This document shows, in pieces, positions 1 to 11,934 of a stretch of DNA of 64,000 bases. The notes beneath the pieces were generated by a model that did no database searches, was not told where the DNA came from, and was given only the letters and a program-made list of their open reading frames with translations. The stretch is from Juglans regia. Taxonomy: Eukaryota > Streptophyta > Magnoliopsida > Fagales > Juglandaceae. The stretch spans positions 28,701,555 to 28,765,554 of the forward strand of contig NC_049901.1 of NCBI RefSeq assembly GCF_001411555.2, read 5' to 3'. Every line of letters begins with the position of its first letter. Within the stretch, counting starts at the first letter, position 1. Both the position numbers and the translations under genes were made by a program.

Positions 1-761
1 TAAAGTAAGAGATTTTCAGATCAAAAGGTTAAGGAAAGATTAAGAATGAAATTAAGCTTCAAAGCATGGTTTAAAGATCACTAATCTTGGGTAAGTTGAT
101 TAATGGTCTTAGCCAATTTTCAAACTTAATTTGGGTACTTAGGGTATGACATAGGCTTAAGGATACTCATGGTATGGTGCATTGGGCCTTCAATTGGAAG
201 TGTAAAAATGGAAGACAAGGCTTTTGGGCCTTGATGGGCTTAAAAGGGCCATGAGTGTGGGTCAAGAGCTCATGGGCTTTTGGGCTTGAGTGAGATGGGG
301 CTTGCTTTCCTAGATTTTGAGGATTAAAAAGAGGCCTCAAGTCCACAAAGGTGGGCCTTGAAAGGGCTTGTCTTGACCTAATTGGGCCATAGGTCAATTC
401 TACACCAAGTTTGGCCAAAAGGCCTTAAGCCTTTCTTATACTTGGACCAAGGCTATCTACTAAACCATGAATTCCTAAGAGGCTTGGTCTAAGACTTCTA
501 AGGCTTGGCCCATAAATGTTCCAGGGTCCTAAATGCCTACTAGAAACACTAATGGACTTGTTTCTCTAACCAATTGCTTAATGATACTAGGTGCCAAGGT
601 CTAAAGTAATCTCACTATCAACATCGAAGTAAGCAAATAAAATAATAAAACAAATAATATAAGAATAAAATAATAAAAAAAGAATTCAAAGCTCAAAATC
701 ATAAGTTAAATCTAGAGTGTTTAAAAGTTGATCCTAATGGTTAATTAGGTGGGGTGTTACA
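1..761 (-). repeat. Giant LTR, truncated by the window edge
   Basis: AT-rich sequence with no coding potential. It ends in GGGGTGTTACA at 761, which on the minus strand is a TGTAACACCCC start like those of the other giant LTRs here. Its last part resembles the reverse complement of the start of the LTR at 48114 (same TTAACTAA-type run and similar gene-free text rich in GGGCC). I infer a minus-oriented gypsy solo LTR lying in the gag of a larger element. The other end and its target duplication (GGAGC on this side) lie outside the window. Confidence 0.6.
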
Positions 762-1411
762 GGAGCATTTCTGCCTCCTTTGTGTATTTTGCATTCCCGA
801 ATCATATGGCATGGTTGACCACATTTGAAGCATACCCCCAACACAAATTTGCATTCTCCACTATGGACCTTTCCACACTTTCAATAGGTAGCAGGTGGGG
901 CAGATATGATGCCCTTTCCTTTGTTAACTCCTTGCACTATCCTTCTTTTAACATTGCTTCCTCCCGCAACCAAAGGAGAAGCCCTCTTCCTTTCCAGTTT
1001 AATCTGAGCTTCGACATTTCGTTGCTCTGCTTTGGCTATTGTGGCCACATTGACTAACTCCTAGAAGTTATTGATGCGAAAATCGGCTATGTAATTGCAA
1101 ATCTATGGTTGTAGTCCTCCTTAAAACTTTTGAGCCTGCATCTTTTCGGTGGCGATCAGGTGTGGAGCAAACCTTCCTATCTCTATAAAATTTGCAGCAT
1201 ATTGTTCGACCGTGTTGTTTCCTTGCACTAGAGTGGCGAACTCCTATGCCTTCTACTTTTTCATCAATTCTGAGAAGAATCGATCATCAAACTCTTCCTT
1301 GAACCTTTCCCAGGTCAAGGTAGCTATGTTACCAAGCTCTCGCACTTGCAGTTGTCTCTTGCTATCCCATCAAATCTCCACTTCTCCTTATAATAAATGG
1401 TCAACATACTG
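762..1411 (-). pseudogene. Ty3/gypsy gag, middle-to-C-terminal fragment
   Basis: Translated on the minus strand this region gives gag-like text with several stops. It contains the pattern typical of the retrotransposon gag family (an EEF-x-FF helix region, then a VQGNxTVEQY motif and an IxxFAPHL motif), followed by basic sequence and the start of a zinc-knuckle region. It continues the fragment at 14276-14546 and is separated from it by the LTR inserted at 1412. The motif style suggests the Tekay/Del chromovirus lineage; that lineage call is inference. Non-functional: stops, an insertion, and a truncated 3' side at 762. Confidence 0.65.
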
Positions 1412-3078
1412 TGTGGTGCCCTCAAACCCCAAGTGTGATTTGGTGGAAATCGTGACACTAGGGTGATGATCACACGGATCACATACCCCATCGCCATGTG
1501 CTTAGTGTGTGCAACAAGCAATATATGTGCAACACATAATCACTGTGGAAAAATAAAAAGCAATCAAAACTAAGTTCCAGAAAGTTTTAAACCAAAAGTT
1601 ATATCCTCCAAGAGAATAATACAATCATCCAATTGAAAACATAAATAAAGCAGTAATAAATCGTACGACAAGAATGGGAGAAAGAAACTCCAACAATGGC
1701 TCCTCCGGCAGAGCCGGTCCTTCTGGCTCAAACTCTCCCTCTGCAATAAAGACTACGGTTCCATAAGACAGAACCCTAGGCGGAAACACCACAGTGAGAT
1801 TATAAAATCCTAGCAAGTAAGCAACCAAACAACATCCAAGAGATTAAAATATATTAATGCAACCAACACATCCATAGCCACACAGTAGAACATGCACGAA
1901 CAAAATCCACCCTTTTTCCCAAAAAGACACATTTTAGTCACACACGCCAAAACCCCCATTGGCCCAAATATAACCATTTATTTTATTATGCATGCACCAT
2001 GGTCTCCCTATGGACCATCCGTACAACCTGTCTCTCTTTGTCACGTCACGGATAATGTGACGCCCCCAAATTCCGCTTGGGATCGGACGGACATTTGAAG
2101 CGTCGAGACATGCAACACAAGGTTACCTGCCCCCGTTCATGACATATAAGATGCAATATTCCTAACGTGCATCTAGCATTATGCAATATTTGCAGTGGAT
2201 AATTTTTCTTTTTAGCAATACTATGCACCAAACCGAAATATCCCAAATACTTAAAACATACTTCATACATAATGACATACTAAACAACTGAGATCACAAT
2301 AATAGTCCATATGGTTGTGATCAAAAGAGTGCTGGAGATTGAACTCCACAAATATAAGTAGTAATCTGAGGTAACTGATGTACTACCATCTACGTCACAC
2401 CATCGCTTAGTCAACCGTTTCCAGTTGGTCGATTCTCAGTTCTCCTTCAGATCCTGTAGCAAAATCTACCATTCGGGGGGAATGGTAGTTGGGACTACCA
2501 CAGTGAGATTTGATTACAAATCTCAGCAAGTTAACAGGAAACTTCCACACAGGTTAATGATGCATGCATGGCAGTAAAAGCATGAATGCAAAATCAAATC
2601 ATAAGTAATCATGGCATAACTTGACATACAACATAACATAACTGGCATAACTTAAACTGAAACTGAAGCTTAGCATGAACGTGACTTGAAACATAACATG
2701 GACTTGAAACATAGCATAAACATGAACATGCATAATTTGAACTTGAACTTGAGCATGACATAACATAAATGTGAACTTGGAACATAACGTAAACGTGAAC
2801 ATAACATAACATGAACTTGGAACATAACGTGAACGTGAATATAACATAACATGAACTTGAAACATATTCTTGTCTCATGGGATTACCATGATTGCGTGAA
2901 CGTAAACTTGAACGTAACATAACGTGAAACATGACTTGAACTTGGAATCTTATTCAATAAACTTAATCATTAACGTGACTATATGGGTGCTACACAGGTC
3001 CCCTTGAGCCGTGTGTTCCTGCCGATTACCGCATCACATCACAGGTGTCTATACCAGCTGTGAGTGCGTTAATACGTA

Positions 3079-3230
3079 CTCCACAGTTGTTGTGGCCCCA
3101 CGTATTCTACGTGTCACAATTGCTGTGTCTCACGTAGTGTATGCTCCACAGTTGTTGTGGCCCCATACTTCATGCTCCACAGTTGTTGTGGCCCCATGAC
3201 TTATCTGTTTGTGCCACACTTGCTGTGGAC
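3079..3230. repeat. Cluster of short CCACA-loop-TGTGG hairpins
   Basis: Three near-identical copies of CCACA-GTTGT-TGTGG, each followed by CCCCA, plus variants with stems GTCACA/TGTGTC and CCACA/TGTGG around other loops, packed within about 150 bp. A mirrored set occurs in the sister copy near 24.48-24.62 kb. Confidence 0.55.
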
Positions 3231-3313
3231 ACACATAACATAATGTGTGGCACCATCGGCGTTAGTGCCTGGCGCGCTCCGGTGACCAGCTAATTAGGCC
3301 CCATTCGCAACCT

Positions 3314-3407
3314 GTTGACTGTACTTCGTCAACCCAGGGAATTTCACACCTATTTAGACACTCCAGCGTGAACAAAGGAGTTCCACTAGGATATTACCCC
3401 ATCCTAG
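3314..3407 (-). other. Conserved LTR hairpin block
   Basis: Hairpin A is GTTGAC-N8-GTCAAC (3314-3333). Hairpin C is CTAGGAT-N8-ATCCTAG (3386-3407). Between them a weaker pair TTCAC/GTGAA (3343-3347 with 3368-3372). The same layout recurs in the other giant LTRs of this window with different stem sequences. Confidence 0.6.
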
Positions 3408-6400
3408 CGCTTAGGGTCGTGATTGACATGAATGACTTAACTGGCAGACATGACATTTCGTAACGTGACGTAACATGAACGTGACATAAAAGACAGAAAT
3501 CTTGACGTAACATAATGTGACATGAACGTAGGACGACAGACATGACATACTTCGAGACATAAATGTAACAGAGAACATTTCATAACATGTCATACATGTA
3601 ACATGCAACATTTCGTAACATGGCATACCATATAACAGACAACATTTCTTAACGTGGCGTAACATGTGACAATGAATATTACATGACAAGAAATACATGT
3701 AACAGATGGCATACTTAACTTAACATGACATACTTGCAATGTATAGCATGTATAGCAATACGTGACAGAATATCTTGTGTAACAGATGAATAATTCATGA
3801 CAGAATAAATTCTGTGTAACAGATAAATATGTAATGACTTGGCATGGCACATATGATAACATGCATACATACAATTTAGTTCCCTTACTTATCACACATA
3901 CACATTAAATTGATAGTAAGTTAAAAGCTAACTTACCTCGATCTTCGCGCTTCGAGACAAAACTCAAGTGCGATCACGGGAAACTGAAAGTAGTGATTTC
4001 TAAAAATTAAAACTTAATCACTAACAATTAGGAATATAGAAAAATATCAACTTAGAGTAAAATTACCATTTTACCCTCTACATGTGGGAAAATGACCATT
4101 TTACCCCTAACTTAAGGATTTTGCATCCTAACTCCAAAAATCACCAAAATTTACATACCTAATGTAAATTTTATCCTAAGCTCAAATATCAATTCAAAAA
4201 AAAATTTAAAACTAAACACAACCATCAAAACTCTATATGGCCGAAACTTATAAGGCTATTTCCTTTGCTTTTTGTTGTAATTCTTTCAAATCTCAAAACT
4301 CATGATTAAACCAAAATTTTTCTTCTACTACACTCATAACATATTCTTAAGAATAATCATGTTTTGAATCATGAACAAAAGTCATCAAAATCACTAAAAC
4401 CATACTTGAACTTTTTGGTTTCTCTTCTAAGTTCAAAACAGAATTTTGTTTCTAACTTGTTTTGATCAACCTCTTGATCCATGACTTATAAAGAAGTGAT
4501 CTTCAAACCAAAACATCACATGATTCAAAAATGTGTCATAAAACAGATCCAAGCTTCAAACTCAAGATCACATGGGTAAACATCAACCAAAACATAAATT
4601 TAGCCAAGAACATCATCACTTTGGCCTAACCGAATATCTCCTTGCATAAAATTTCATATGTTCGAAACTAACTTCAAATATCTTCAAAATAACATTCTAA
4701 CATGTATATAAGATGCTTAGGATCTTCCAATAAAAATATCAAAGCCATTGGAATAAGATTAAACCATAAAAGATTTAAACTTTCTCAAAACAGAAACTGT
4801 TTTTCCTCTTCCAGTTTCTAAGTTTCTAGACCTAAGAAAATATTTCACCAAAACTTTTAATCATGCAACAAATCCTCAACCAATAATCATATACACATGT
4901 TAACAGTACTCCATAAAAATTTCGGACCAAGATCTATTCATTAGCTTGGTCAAAAACTCCAAAATATAACACACTCTCCAGTTTATCGCCCAGAATAACC
5001 TTTCTGGGGTCTAAACAACTTTTTACCAATCAAATGATCTCCAAATGGAACAAATAAGATATCCACGTAAACTAGACTCCAAAAGAAACAACTTTCATGA
5101 AGGAAACATTGCGAGGAAACACTTACAAAAGCTTCGAAACAGGCATTCAAAAGAGGTACGAAAAACTGTCCGAGAGTGTCTTTTGTGTTCTATGAAGGAA
5201 AAGTGTAAAGGAGAGCTGATTTTCGTGGGAAGTGGACTGAAGAGCTTCTTACACAAGCTATGTAAAGTGATAGGACTGAATGAATGGTTGAGTGTTGGCC
5301 TTTTCTTCTCATAAAAATCAGACCAAGATCTTTTCTCAAGGTGGAGTGTGAGAGTGAAAGAGTGAGGTGGCCCTTTTGCTTTGTCTTTCTAGAACCTTCT
5401 AGGACCTTCTTGTACAGATCTGGCCAGCCAAGTGGGGGTACAAAACTTAGCCATGAAGCAATCCTATGGTGACCAAATTCGTGGGCCTTAAAGGGCCTAA
5501 ACCGAATGGGCCTAAAATTTGGGGTTTAAAGAGGGTTTGGGTTGCTATCAAGCCCAAATCCAATATCACTTGGTCCAATCAATTTTTCAAGGTTAACAAG
5601 GTTGGATAATGATGTTCTAACACAAATTTGAAGGATTAATAGCATGTGGAAGTGATTTAATCAAGTGATTAAACACAATACTAGAAATCGGATTAGAAAG
5701 GGTTTAGAGGCCAACTTTAGGGTTTTGGGGAAACCGTTTAGGGTTTCGATTTCAACAAAGCTTTTGGGCTTTCAATTGGATTCCCACCATTTAGGGTTTC
5801 ACTAGGATTGAAAACCTCTTTGGTCTGGCACAATTTGGTTGAGCAGATGAAACAAGGTTTTGCTTAAGTGGCATGATCTCACACCTTGATTCCTTCAAAT
5901 CCAACAAACATTCCTCATGGTGCCAAGTGTCTAATATTATTCACTAAGTGTGGCTAAGATCTTGCCAAGTGTCCAAATAAAACTTCTCTAATCCAATTTG
6001 GACATTCCACACTGTGATTTCGAAACACTGCAATTGGTGCGCTTACCGAAGTTACTATTCACTTCAAAAAAGTGAATCATAAACTTAGTACTAAAAATTC
6101 CTAAATATTCATATTAACCTACAGTGAAAATCTTTTACCGAAATTCAATCTCGAAGTGCCCCTAAAAATAATTTCACAATTTTCAACAGACGTTTCGTCC
6201 AGAATTATGAAAATAGGATATTGCGCCATAAAATTCTAAATAATCCACTGAGTCTAATGGCGTGGACCATAATGCATTCTGACACTTCTAACTATCTCAA
6301 ATAAATAAAACTCATATTTCTAGCACCATAGTGAGTGATAACACTAACTATGTTGATAGATTAAAACATATGCGATTGGTCGATTCATAAAAACTTATGG

Positions 6401-6572
6401 AGTTTTTACGAGATTCCTAAAGTCAATAGAAATTCCACCAATGAATTTCTAGCGGGCTGTTACAGATAACGTCCATGCATGTGACCTCGTAACGAGCGAC
6501 ACCCAGATCTACGCTCGGCGCATGCATGACCCAGTATCCTCTAGCCCCGCCAGCAAGGGGCCACAAAGTCAT

Positions 6573-6671
6573 GCCAAAAGCGTTATCGTTTTGGCCTAAG
6601 GGATGTCACATCAGTTTATTATGCTCCCGAGTGACCAGAAAAGCTCCGCCAAGATAATGTCCCATCTTGGC
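6573..6671 (-). other. Conserved LTR hairpin block (first copy in this LTR)
   Basis: Hairpin A has a quite different stem, GCCAAAA-N9-TTTTGGC (6573-6595). The middle pair is GTCAC/GTGAC (6605-6609 with 6631-6635). Hairpin C is GCCAAGAT-N8-ATCTTGGC (6648-6671). A-to-C spacing is 52 nt. Confidence 0.6.
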
Positions 6672-6918
6672 TTGTGGTTGTGATCCACAAAGAGTCCATA
6701 CAATCATTTTAGTTATGCATGCACCATCGTCTCACCTAGGGACCATCCACACACCCTGGCACTCTTCGTCAAACCACAAGTAACATCCATGCATGTGACT
6801 TCGTAACAAGCAAATGCCCAGCTCTGCGCCTGACGCGTGCATGACCAAGCATCCTCTAGTCCCTACTAGCGAGGGGCCACAGAGTCAACATGAGAGCGTT
6901 ACAGTCTCGTCCTAGCCC

Positions 6919-7010
6919 GTTGTTGCCCGGCGACAACCCAAGGAACGTCACTCAGTTTATCAAGCTCCCGAGTGACCAGAGGAGATCCACTGAGATAATG
7001 CCCCATCTCG
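6919..7010 (-). other. Conserved LTR hairpin block (second copy in this LTR)
   Basis: Hairpin A is GTTGTT-N7-GACAAC with one T-G pair (6919-6937). The middle pair is GTCACTC/GAGTGAC (6947-6953 with 6970-6976). Hairpin C is TGAGAT-N8-ATCTCG with one wobble (6991-7010). Confidence 0.6.
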
Positions 7011-8609
7011 ACATGGGGTCGTGATACGCACACCCCACACATTATAACCAGCACGTCATACCCAAATTCAGCTCACACAACATGACATAACACAATACAA
7101 TTATATAAACAGCTTAGATAGCAATGACATAAAATGCACAAATGCTTCATAAGTAGTATATTGGATGACATGACAGATCACTCAACAAACACATACAACC
7201 ATAGCAATCTCAATCATCCAGTTTCACAATTCACAATCACAGCTACACATGTTTTCCCATCCTCCGTTTCTGGCCCAAGGCCTAAACCAACCTCAACTAC
7301 AATTTAGTTTTCTCAACCAAAGCCCAACTCAATCCAACCAAACTGCAAAAAAGTGATAGCAGTAAAAAATAATATTCTAATCTCAAAGCAGTTGCATCAG
7401 AAGATTACTTACAACGCGTTCGGGCAAATTTTGGAAGATAGGTGTATAGGTCAGCGGGTCCCATGTTACTCAAGGGTGCACGTTGCTAGGTGTCACCAAA
7501 AGTGGCAGACAATGGCTGTATGAGGGCAGAACAGTAGCCAAATGTGGGTTTTGGCCAAGGGGACTTCGAATATAAGTGCAACTGGGTGGAGGAGAGGGTT
7601 TTGCTATGGCAAGGTGCGACAGAGCAAAGGCCGGGCTAGGCTACAACCCATGGGTTGGGTGGTTTTGGAGGATAGGAACGACGGGAAACAATGCTTTGTG
7701 GCTTGGGAAGGAGCGTGAGGCCCAAGAAAGGTGGTTGGGTGAGGCTGGACACGGCGCTAGGCACGACAATGAAGGGAAATGTTTTGGAGAAGCTTGGTCG
7801 TGGTCCGAGCATTGGGAAGCTTGGGCACTTCTTCATCTGATTCGACAGGGACTAGTGTGGCGCCCCCAGCCCCCGCTTGGGATTGGACGGTGATTGAGAT
7901 GCTGGGACATGTAACACAAGGCTACACACCCCTCGTACATGACAGATACTATGCTATGCACCTAATGTAAGGCCCCAAACCCGGTTGATTTGGAGAATTA
8001 CTACATGTCTCTTAAGAACTTATTTCCCAACACAACTAAAATAAAACTCCAAAACTTTAATAGCAAAACTCAATATCAAGTGTTCTAAATAACTACATTG
8101 AAAACTCCACAAAGTCATTATTGCAGCAAAAGAAACTAAGGAGTCCATAATCTCTCAGTAGTCATAACAAACCAACTAATAATTTCATAAATCTTACTAA
8201 ACCCAATATATAAATAAAACTCAAAGAGATTAAAACTAAGAACATCAGAAGTCCTTCTTCTAACCACATCTCCTTAGCTTAAACACGTTCACCAATCTAA
8301 TCCAGGTCCTCGTTTGGACTCTCCACATCATCTGAAAAATATTATAATGATAGGGGGTGAGTTATCAACAACTCAATAAGTAGAGGACATATGCTAGCGT
8401 GCAAACATGAGCATTTATAGAGTATAACATGCAGAACAAAATATTTTCCAGAATTATCATGCAGAACAGAACATATTTTCAAAAGTAACAGAGCGATGGT
8501 TTTAAGACAAGTAAAACCCGTAATACTTTGGTATAACATAAACTGAGTATCATCATCAGATCAAAACAGAGCATCACATAGAGCAGAGACCATGTTTCCT
8601 CCCGTGGTA

Positions 8610-8766
8610 GGGTTGTGCTAACCCGGTGGCCAAACCAGGCAGAGACAGAGGTGAAATCTTTCATTTATTCTTCTCAGAGCCCCGAGTGTGCACACAGGAA
8701 AGACTACAATAAAACCACTTTGTTTCCAAAGTGGGTGCACTCAGAGACAAAGAAGTTGGTACCAAC
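8610..8766 (-). other. Hairpin set specific to the 2.63-kb LTR family
   Basis: GGGTT-N5-AACCC (8610-8624), CCACTTTG-N4-CAAAGTGG (8715-8734) and the 12-bp palindrome GTTGGTACCAAC (8755-8766). The sister LTR keeps the last two at 28652-28669 and 28690-28701, and a GGGTT/AACCC pair near 28.55 kb. Confidence 0.5.
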
Positions 8767-10172
8767 CCAGACAGAGCAGAGCATAACAGAGCAGAGCAGA
8801 GACAGAGTCAGATACAAATACCAGTACACCATGCTAAAGGTTTTCAAATGTTATATCAAAATAATACAGAGTACCAAAACAGAATCAGACAGTTTACACA
8901 CACTAACAACAAAAGCCAGAACATCTTTCTAAATAAATGCACAATTTTCCATATTCCCAATATCGCTCCCTTTTTCAGATTTCAGAAAACACATGATAGA
9001 ATTTAGCTCATGTCTACACAATGTATGTCAGAACATATTTTTCCTTTTTCATAAAGATATGATGAATAATGCAGATAAACAACCGAGGTTGGTCTTTGTT
9101 TTTCCCAAGTTCTCATTACATCACAAAATATGCAAGTTTTCATAAAGTCAACCTCAGTCTTATTAACTTGTATAAAACCTAGCATAGGAACCCCGCTTAC
9201 CTGGACAACTTAACTTTTCAGAATTTTCCTAAAAACTGTCGAGTCGAATATAAATCGTCACCTATAAAAATAATCACATAATTTTTGTAAGTTTTAAATC
9301 AATCACGGATTTCAATATTTAAACCTAAAATTCTAAAATAACCTATTTTAATATTTTAAAACTTAAAACCCTCATAATCCCAAAATATATCATCACTTTC
9401 TAAAAATCACCAATATTCATCATGACCAACGTCAAACTCAAAATACCAATATTTAGACCCGCAACAGCCAACAAATTTCATAGCATAAACCAATCTCACA
9501 CAAACAACTCCATCATCCAATCCAACTGACTGCCTTACTCCTTGGACTCAGTCCGGCACAACCAACAATTTCACAATAAATATGAATTAGCACATAAATA
9601 CATTTAAATCTCAAAAGTTCTTTGGAAAAAATACTTACAATGCTATAATATAATTTTTGAAAGATCACAGAGGTGCTAGAAGCGGCAACGCAACAACAAA
9701 ACAGTGCCAAATGCACTGTGGCCGTGAGTCTCAAAAACCCACTTTTGAACGGGTGTAAACGAAGACCCGAGATTGATAGGGTAGGGCTTAGGGATGTCGG
9801 TGAAGCTAGTGGTGGTGGTGGTTGGCCTTGGGTGGCGGCGCAATAGGCGTTTGAAATGCAAAAACACCCAAAACGGAAATAGAGTTGGAAGAACTTCACC
9901 AGTGACAGATTGGAGGTGGGGTTGGGTCCATTGGGTTGCTAGGAGGTCGAGGATGATGTGGTGAGAAGATGGTGGCCGGAGGTGGCGCAACGGCAACGCA
10001 GTGGCGCAAGGAGTGCCGCGGCTTGGTGTGGTGCGTGAGGGCTATCGGCGGCGAGTTAGGGGCTGAAATCACAGGGGGTGATCGCCGGTGTCGGTCACCA
10101 CCTGTGCACGGCGGCGGGCTGGGGGACGATGCACGGACGGAGAGAAGAGAGAGGGAGAGACGTGCGGCGTGT

Positions 10173-10249
10173 GGGAGAGGAGAGGAGAAAAAGAAAAGAA
10201 AAAGAAGGAAAAGAAAAAAAGAAGAAAAAAGAAAAGAGGAAAGAGAAAA
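10173..10249 (-). repeat. 77-nt uninterrupted purine tract (sense strand: pyrimidine)
   Basis: Only A and G from 10173 to 10249, flanked by GC-rich sequence on one side and AT-rich sequence on the other. On the LTR sense (minus) strand this is a long CT run of the kind found near plant core promoters. Similar tracts sit at the same relative place in the LTRs at 14547, 1412 (near 13.9 kb) and 27894. Confidence 0.7.
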
Positions 10250-11840
10250 TATAGGGAAAGAAATGAGGTCCAATCCTCATATCTTGGGTCACAAAAATGA
10301 TCCAACGGAAACGATTTTAAAACAGCAAGTAAAATAAAATAATTCAAACGTAATGATTAAAATGAAAATAAATAATTAAACCCAACAATAAGTTAATTTA
10401 ATATGAAAAACAATTTAAATGCATAACAATAATTAATATTAAGGAAACATGTCAAATTTAATTTTCACAAATTAAAAATCATAAAAAAATAAACCCACTA
10501 AAAATCCAACCAATTTTAAAACAAGAGAATAAAATTTTAAATTAATAACAAATAATCTTTCAATTAAAAATATACTAAAATACGGGGTGTTACACCTAAC
10601 GCCTAAGTACACTAGCAGTATGCAATAGCGTAGCAGCAGAAAGTTAATAAAAATCGGATAAACTAAGCAACGTGATAAGCAATTGCAAAGCACATGGCAC
10701 CATACTAATATTATAACCCCAAATATTGTCCGAACGTAAACATGAGCCATAAAGGCGTAATATCCCAAAAGTATAAAGCATAGTTTGAAATTCCCAAAAC
10801 ACAGGATCTCCTCAAAAAGCAACACAAAAGTTGGCCATGAATATTGTTGCCTTCTTCTTCTTCTTTTTCAAAATACTAAAAACTCTAGTACTTCTCATAA
10901 TCATTGTCCCATCGGGAGATAGACACCAAAAGACCCCATGGGATTGCTGAAGCTTGGGCGGTAACAGACCTACTTCCTTTGCGACTGCCTTTGCGTCGGC
11001 CGAGGCCTTAGAGGCTCGCTCTAAATACGTAGACAACTGGTCCATATTCCATCAAAACTTCAAATTCTTTGAGGGTTGATAGATCGTAGAATTAATCTCG
11101 GTCTCGCTAATACTATGTAAGATCTCCCTAAGAAGCTTAGCCATATGAATTAATGCATCTGCAGTGTAGTCTTGACAAGCCTGAACAGTGTACTCGTCCT
11201 CTATCAAGGAACCATCCGAGTTCATGTTTCTTGGGTGTCTGAGGTACCTGTTACAACTTCTACCATTTCAGTTGGGGAATGGTAGTGGAAACTACCATAA
11301 TGAGATTTCAAGAAATCTCAGCAAGTAATCACACAACATACTACAGTTAACACAAGCATACAAAAGGTATATCATGATATGCATGCATGGACATGTACTT
11401 GACTTATGCCTTGGCTAGAACTTGACTCATGAACTTGACCATTTTCAAAAGACTTGTAACAGAGACTTCAGATTTTCATAAAAACTTCTTAACTTTTTCT
11501 TATTCACGTAAACTTATTCAGCACTTGACTTATCAAACATATCACAAGATTTGCATCGAGTGATCCTTATCATATCTTGAGATTTTCATGAAGTGATCCT
11601 TATCTTATGAGCTCTTATCTTATCCTTATTCAGAGGGTGGACACAACACGGTTCCCCTTTGCATTACGTATTCCTGCTAGTTACCGCACCATCAATGGTT
11701 CGTACACTGTGATGAATATGTCATAAACAGAGATTCATATTAACTCGACCTCACTTCGTCGGGTTACATGCCTTATGCACCTACTAGTGTTAGGTGCTTC
11801 CTCGCTCTGGTATCCTTTAAAAAGAATCCATTCGAGGCTC

Positions 11841-11934
11841 GTTGACTATTCTTCGTCGACCCAGGGGTTACCACTCCATTCTTAAGCACTCCAGAGTGGA
11901 CAGTGGAGTTCCACTAGGACATTCCCCTCCCTAG
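11841..11934 (-). other. Conserved LTR hairpin block
   Basis: Hairpin A is GTTGAC-N8-GTCGAC with one T-G pair (11841-11860). The middle hairpin is CCACTC/GAGTGG (11871-11876 with 11894-11899). Hairpin C is reduced to CTAGG/CCTAG (11914-11918 with 11930-11934). Confidence 0.6.

Larger units (their letters stand above)
2056..6464 (-). mobile_element. Solo giant LTR, 4.41 kb (family of 21247-25659)
   Basis: Left end TGTGACGCCC, right end GCTGTTACA, exact 5-bp duplication GATAA at 2051-2055 and 6465-6469. It is an inverted, closely similar copy of 21247-25659 along its full length. From the left it holds a low-complexity CATAAC/GAACGTG zone (2.6-2.95 and 3.4-3.85 kb), a cluster of small CCACA-loop-TGTGG hairpins (3.08-3.24 kb), the conserved hairpin block (3314-3407), and then about 2.5 kb of AT-rich sequence. 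Short open frames in it are low-complexity artefacts. Confidence 0.9.
7966..10594 (-). mobile_element. Solo LTR, 2.63-kb family (sister of 27894-30528)
   Basis: Left end TGTAAGGCCC, right end GGTGTTACA, exact duplication CCTAA (7961-7965 and 10595-10599). Aligns in the same order with 27894-30528: matching text around 8340-8420 and 28265-28340, and around 8600-8770 and 28530-28705. The right third is a GC-rich zone (9.7-10.15 kb), a purine tract (10173-10249) and an AT-rich tail. Open frames of 60-128 codons here are not conserved and I do not call genes. Confidence 0.85.

Noticed and set aside
749..1466. Plus-strand open frames of 102 and 105 codons
   Set aside because: They are the opposite strand of a decayed gag; only the minus-strand translation shows family motifs.
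2599..2932. Overlapping open frames rich in Cys, Met, Val and Ser
   Set aside because: They follow from low-complexity CATAAC/GAACTTG text in all frames and recur mirrored at 24.77-25.12 kb; no domain and no start context.
3079..3230. CRISPR-like repeat array
   Set aside because: Only a few short irregular repeats without uniform spacers, in a plant retroelement.
2056..6464. Giant units as DNA transposons with terminal inverted repeats
   Set aside because: The near-palindromic TGTNAC/GTNACA ends are short; 5-bp duplications, TG/CA ends and the LTR next to a primer site at 16967 fit LTRs better.
9896..10347. Open frames of 65-125 codons on both strands in a GC-rich zone
   Set aside because: They lie across a purine tract inside a solo LTR, on both strands at once, and are not kept in the sister LTR.
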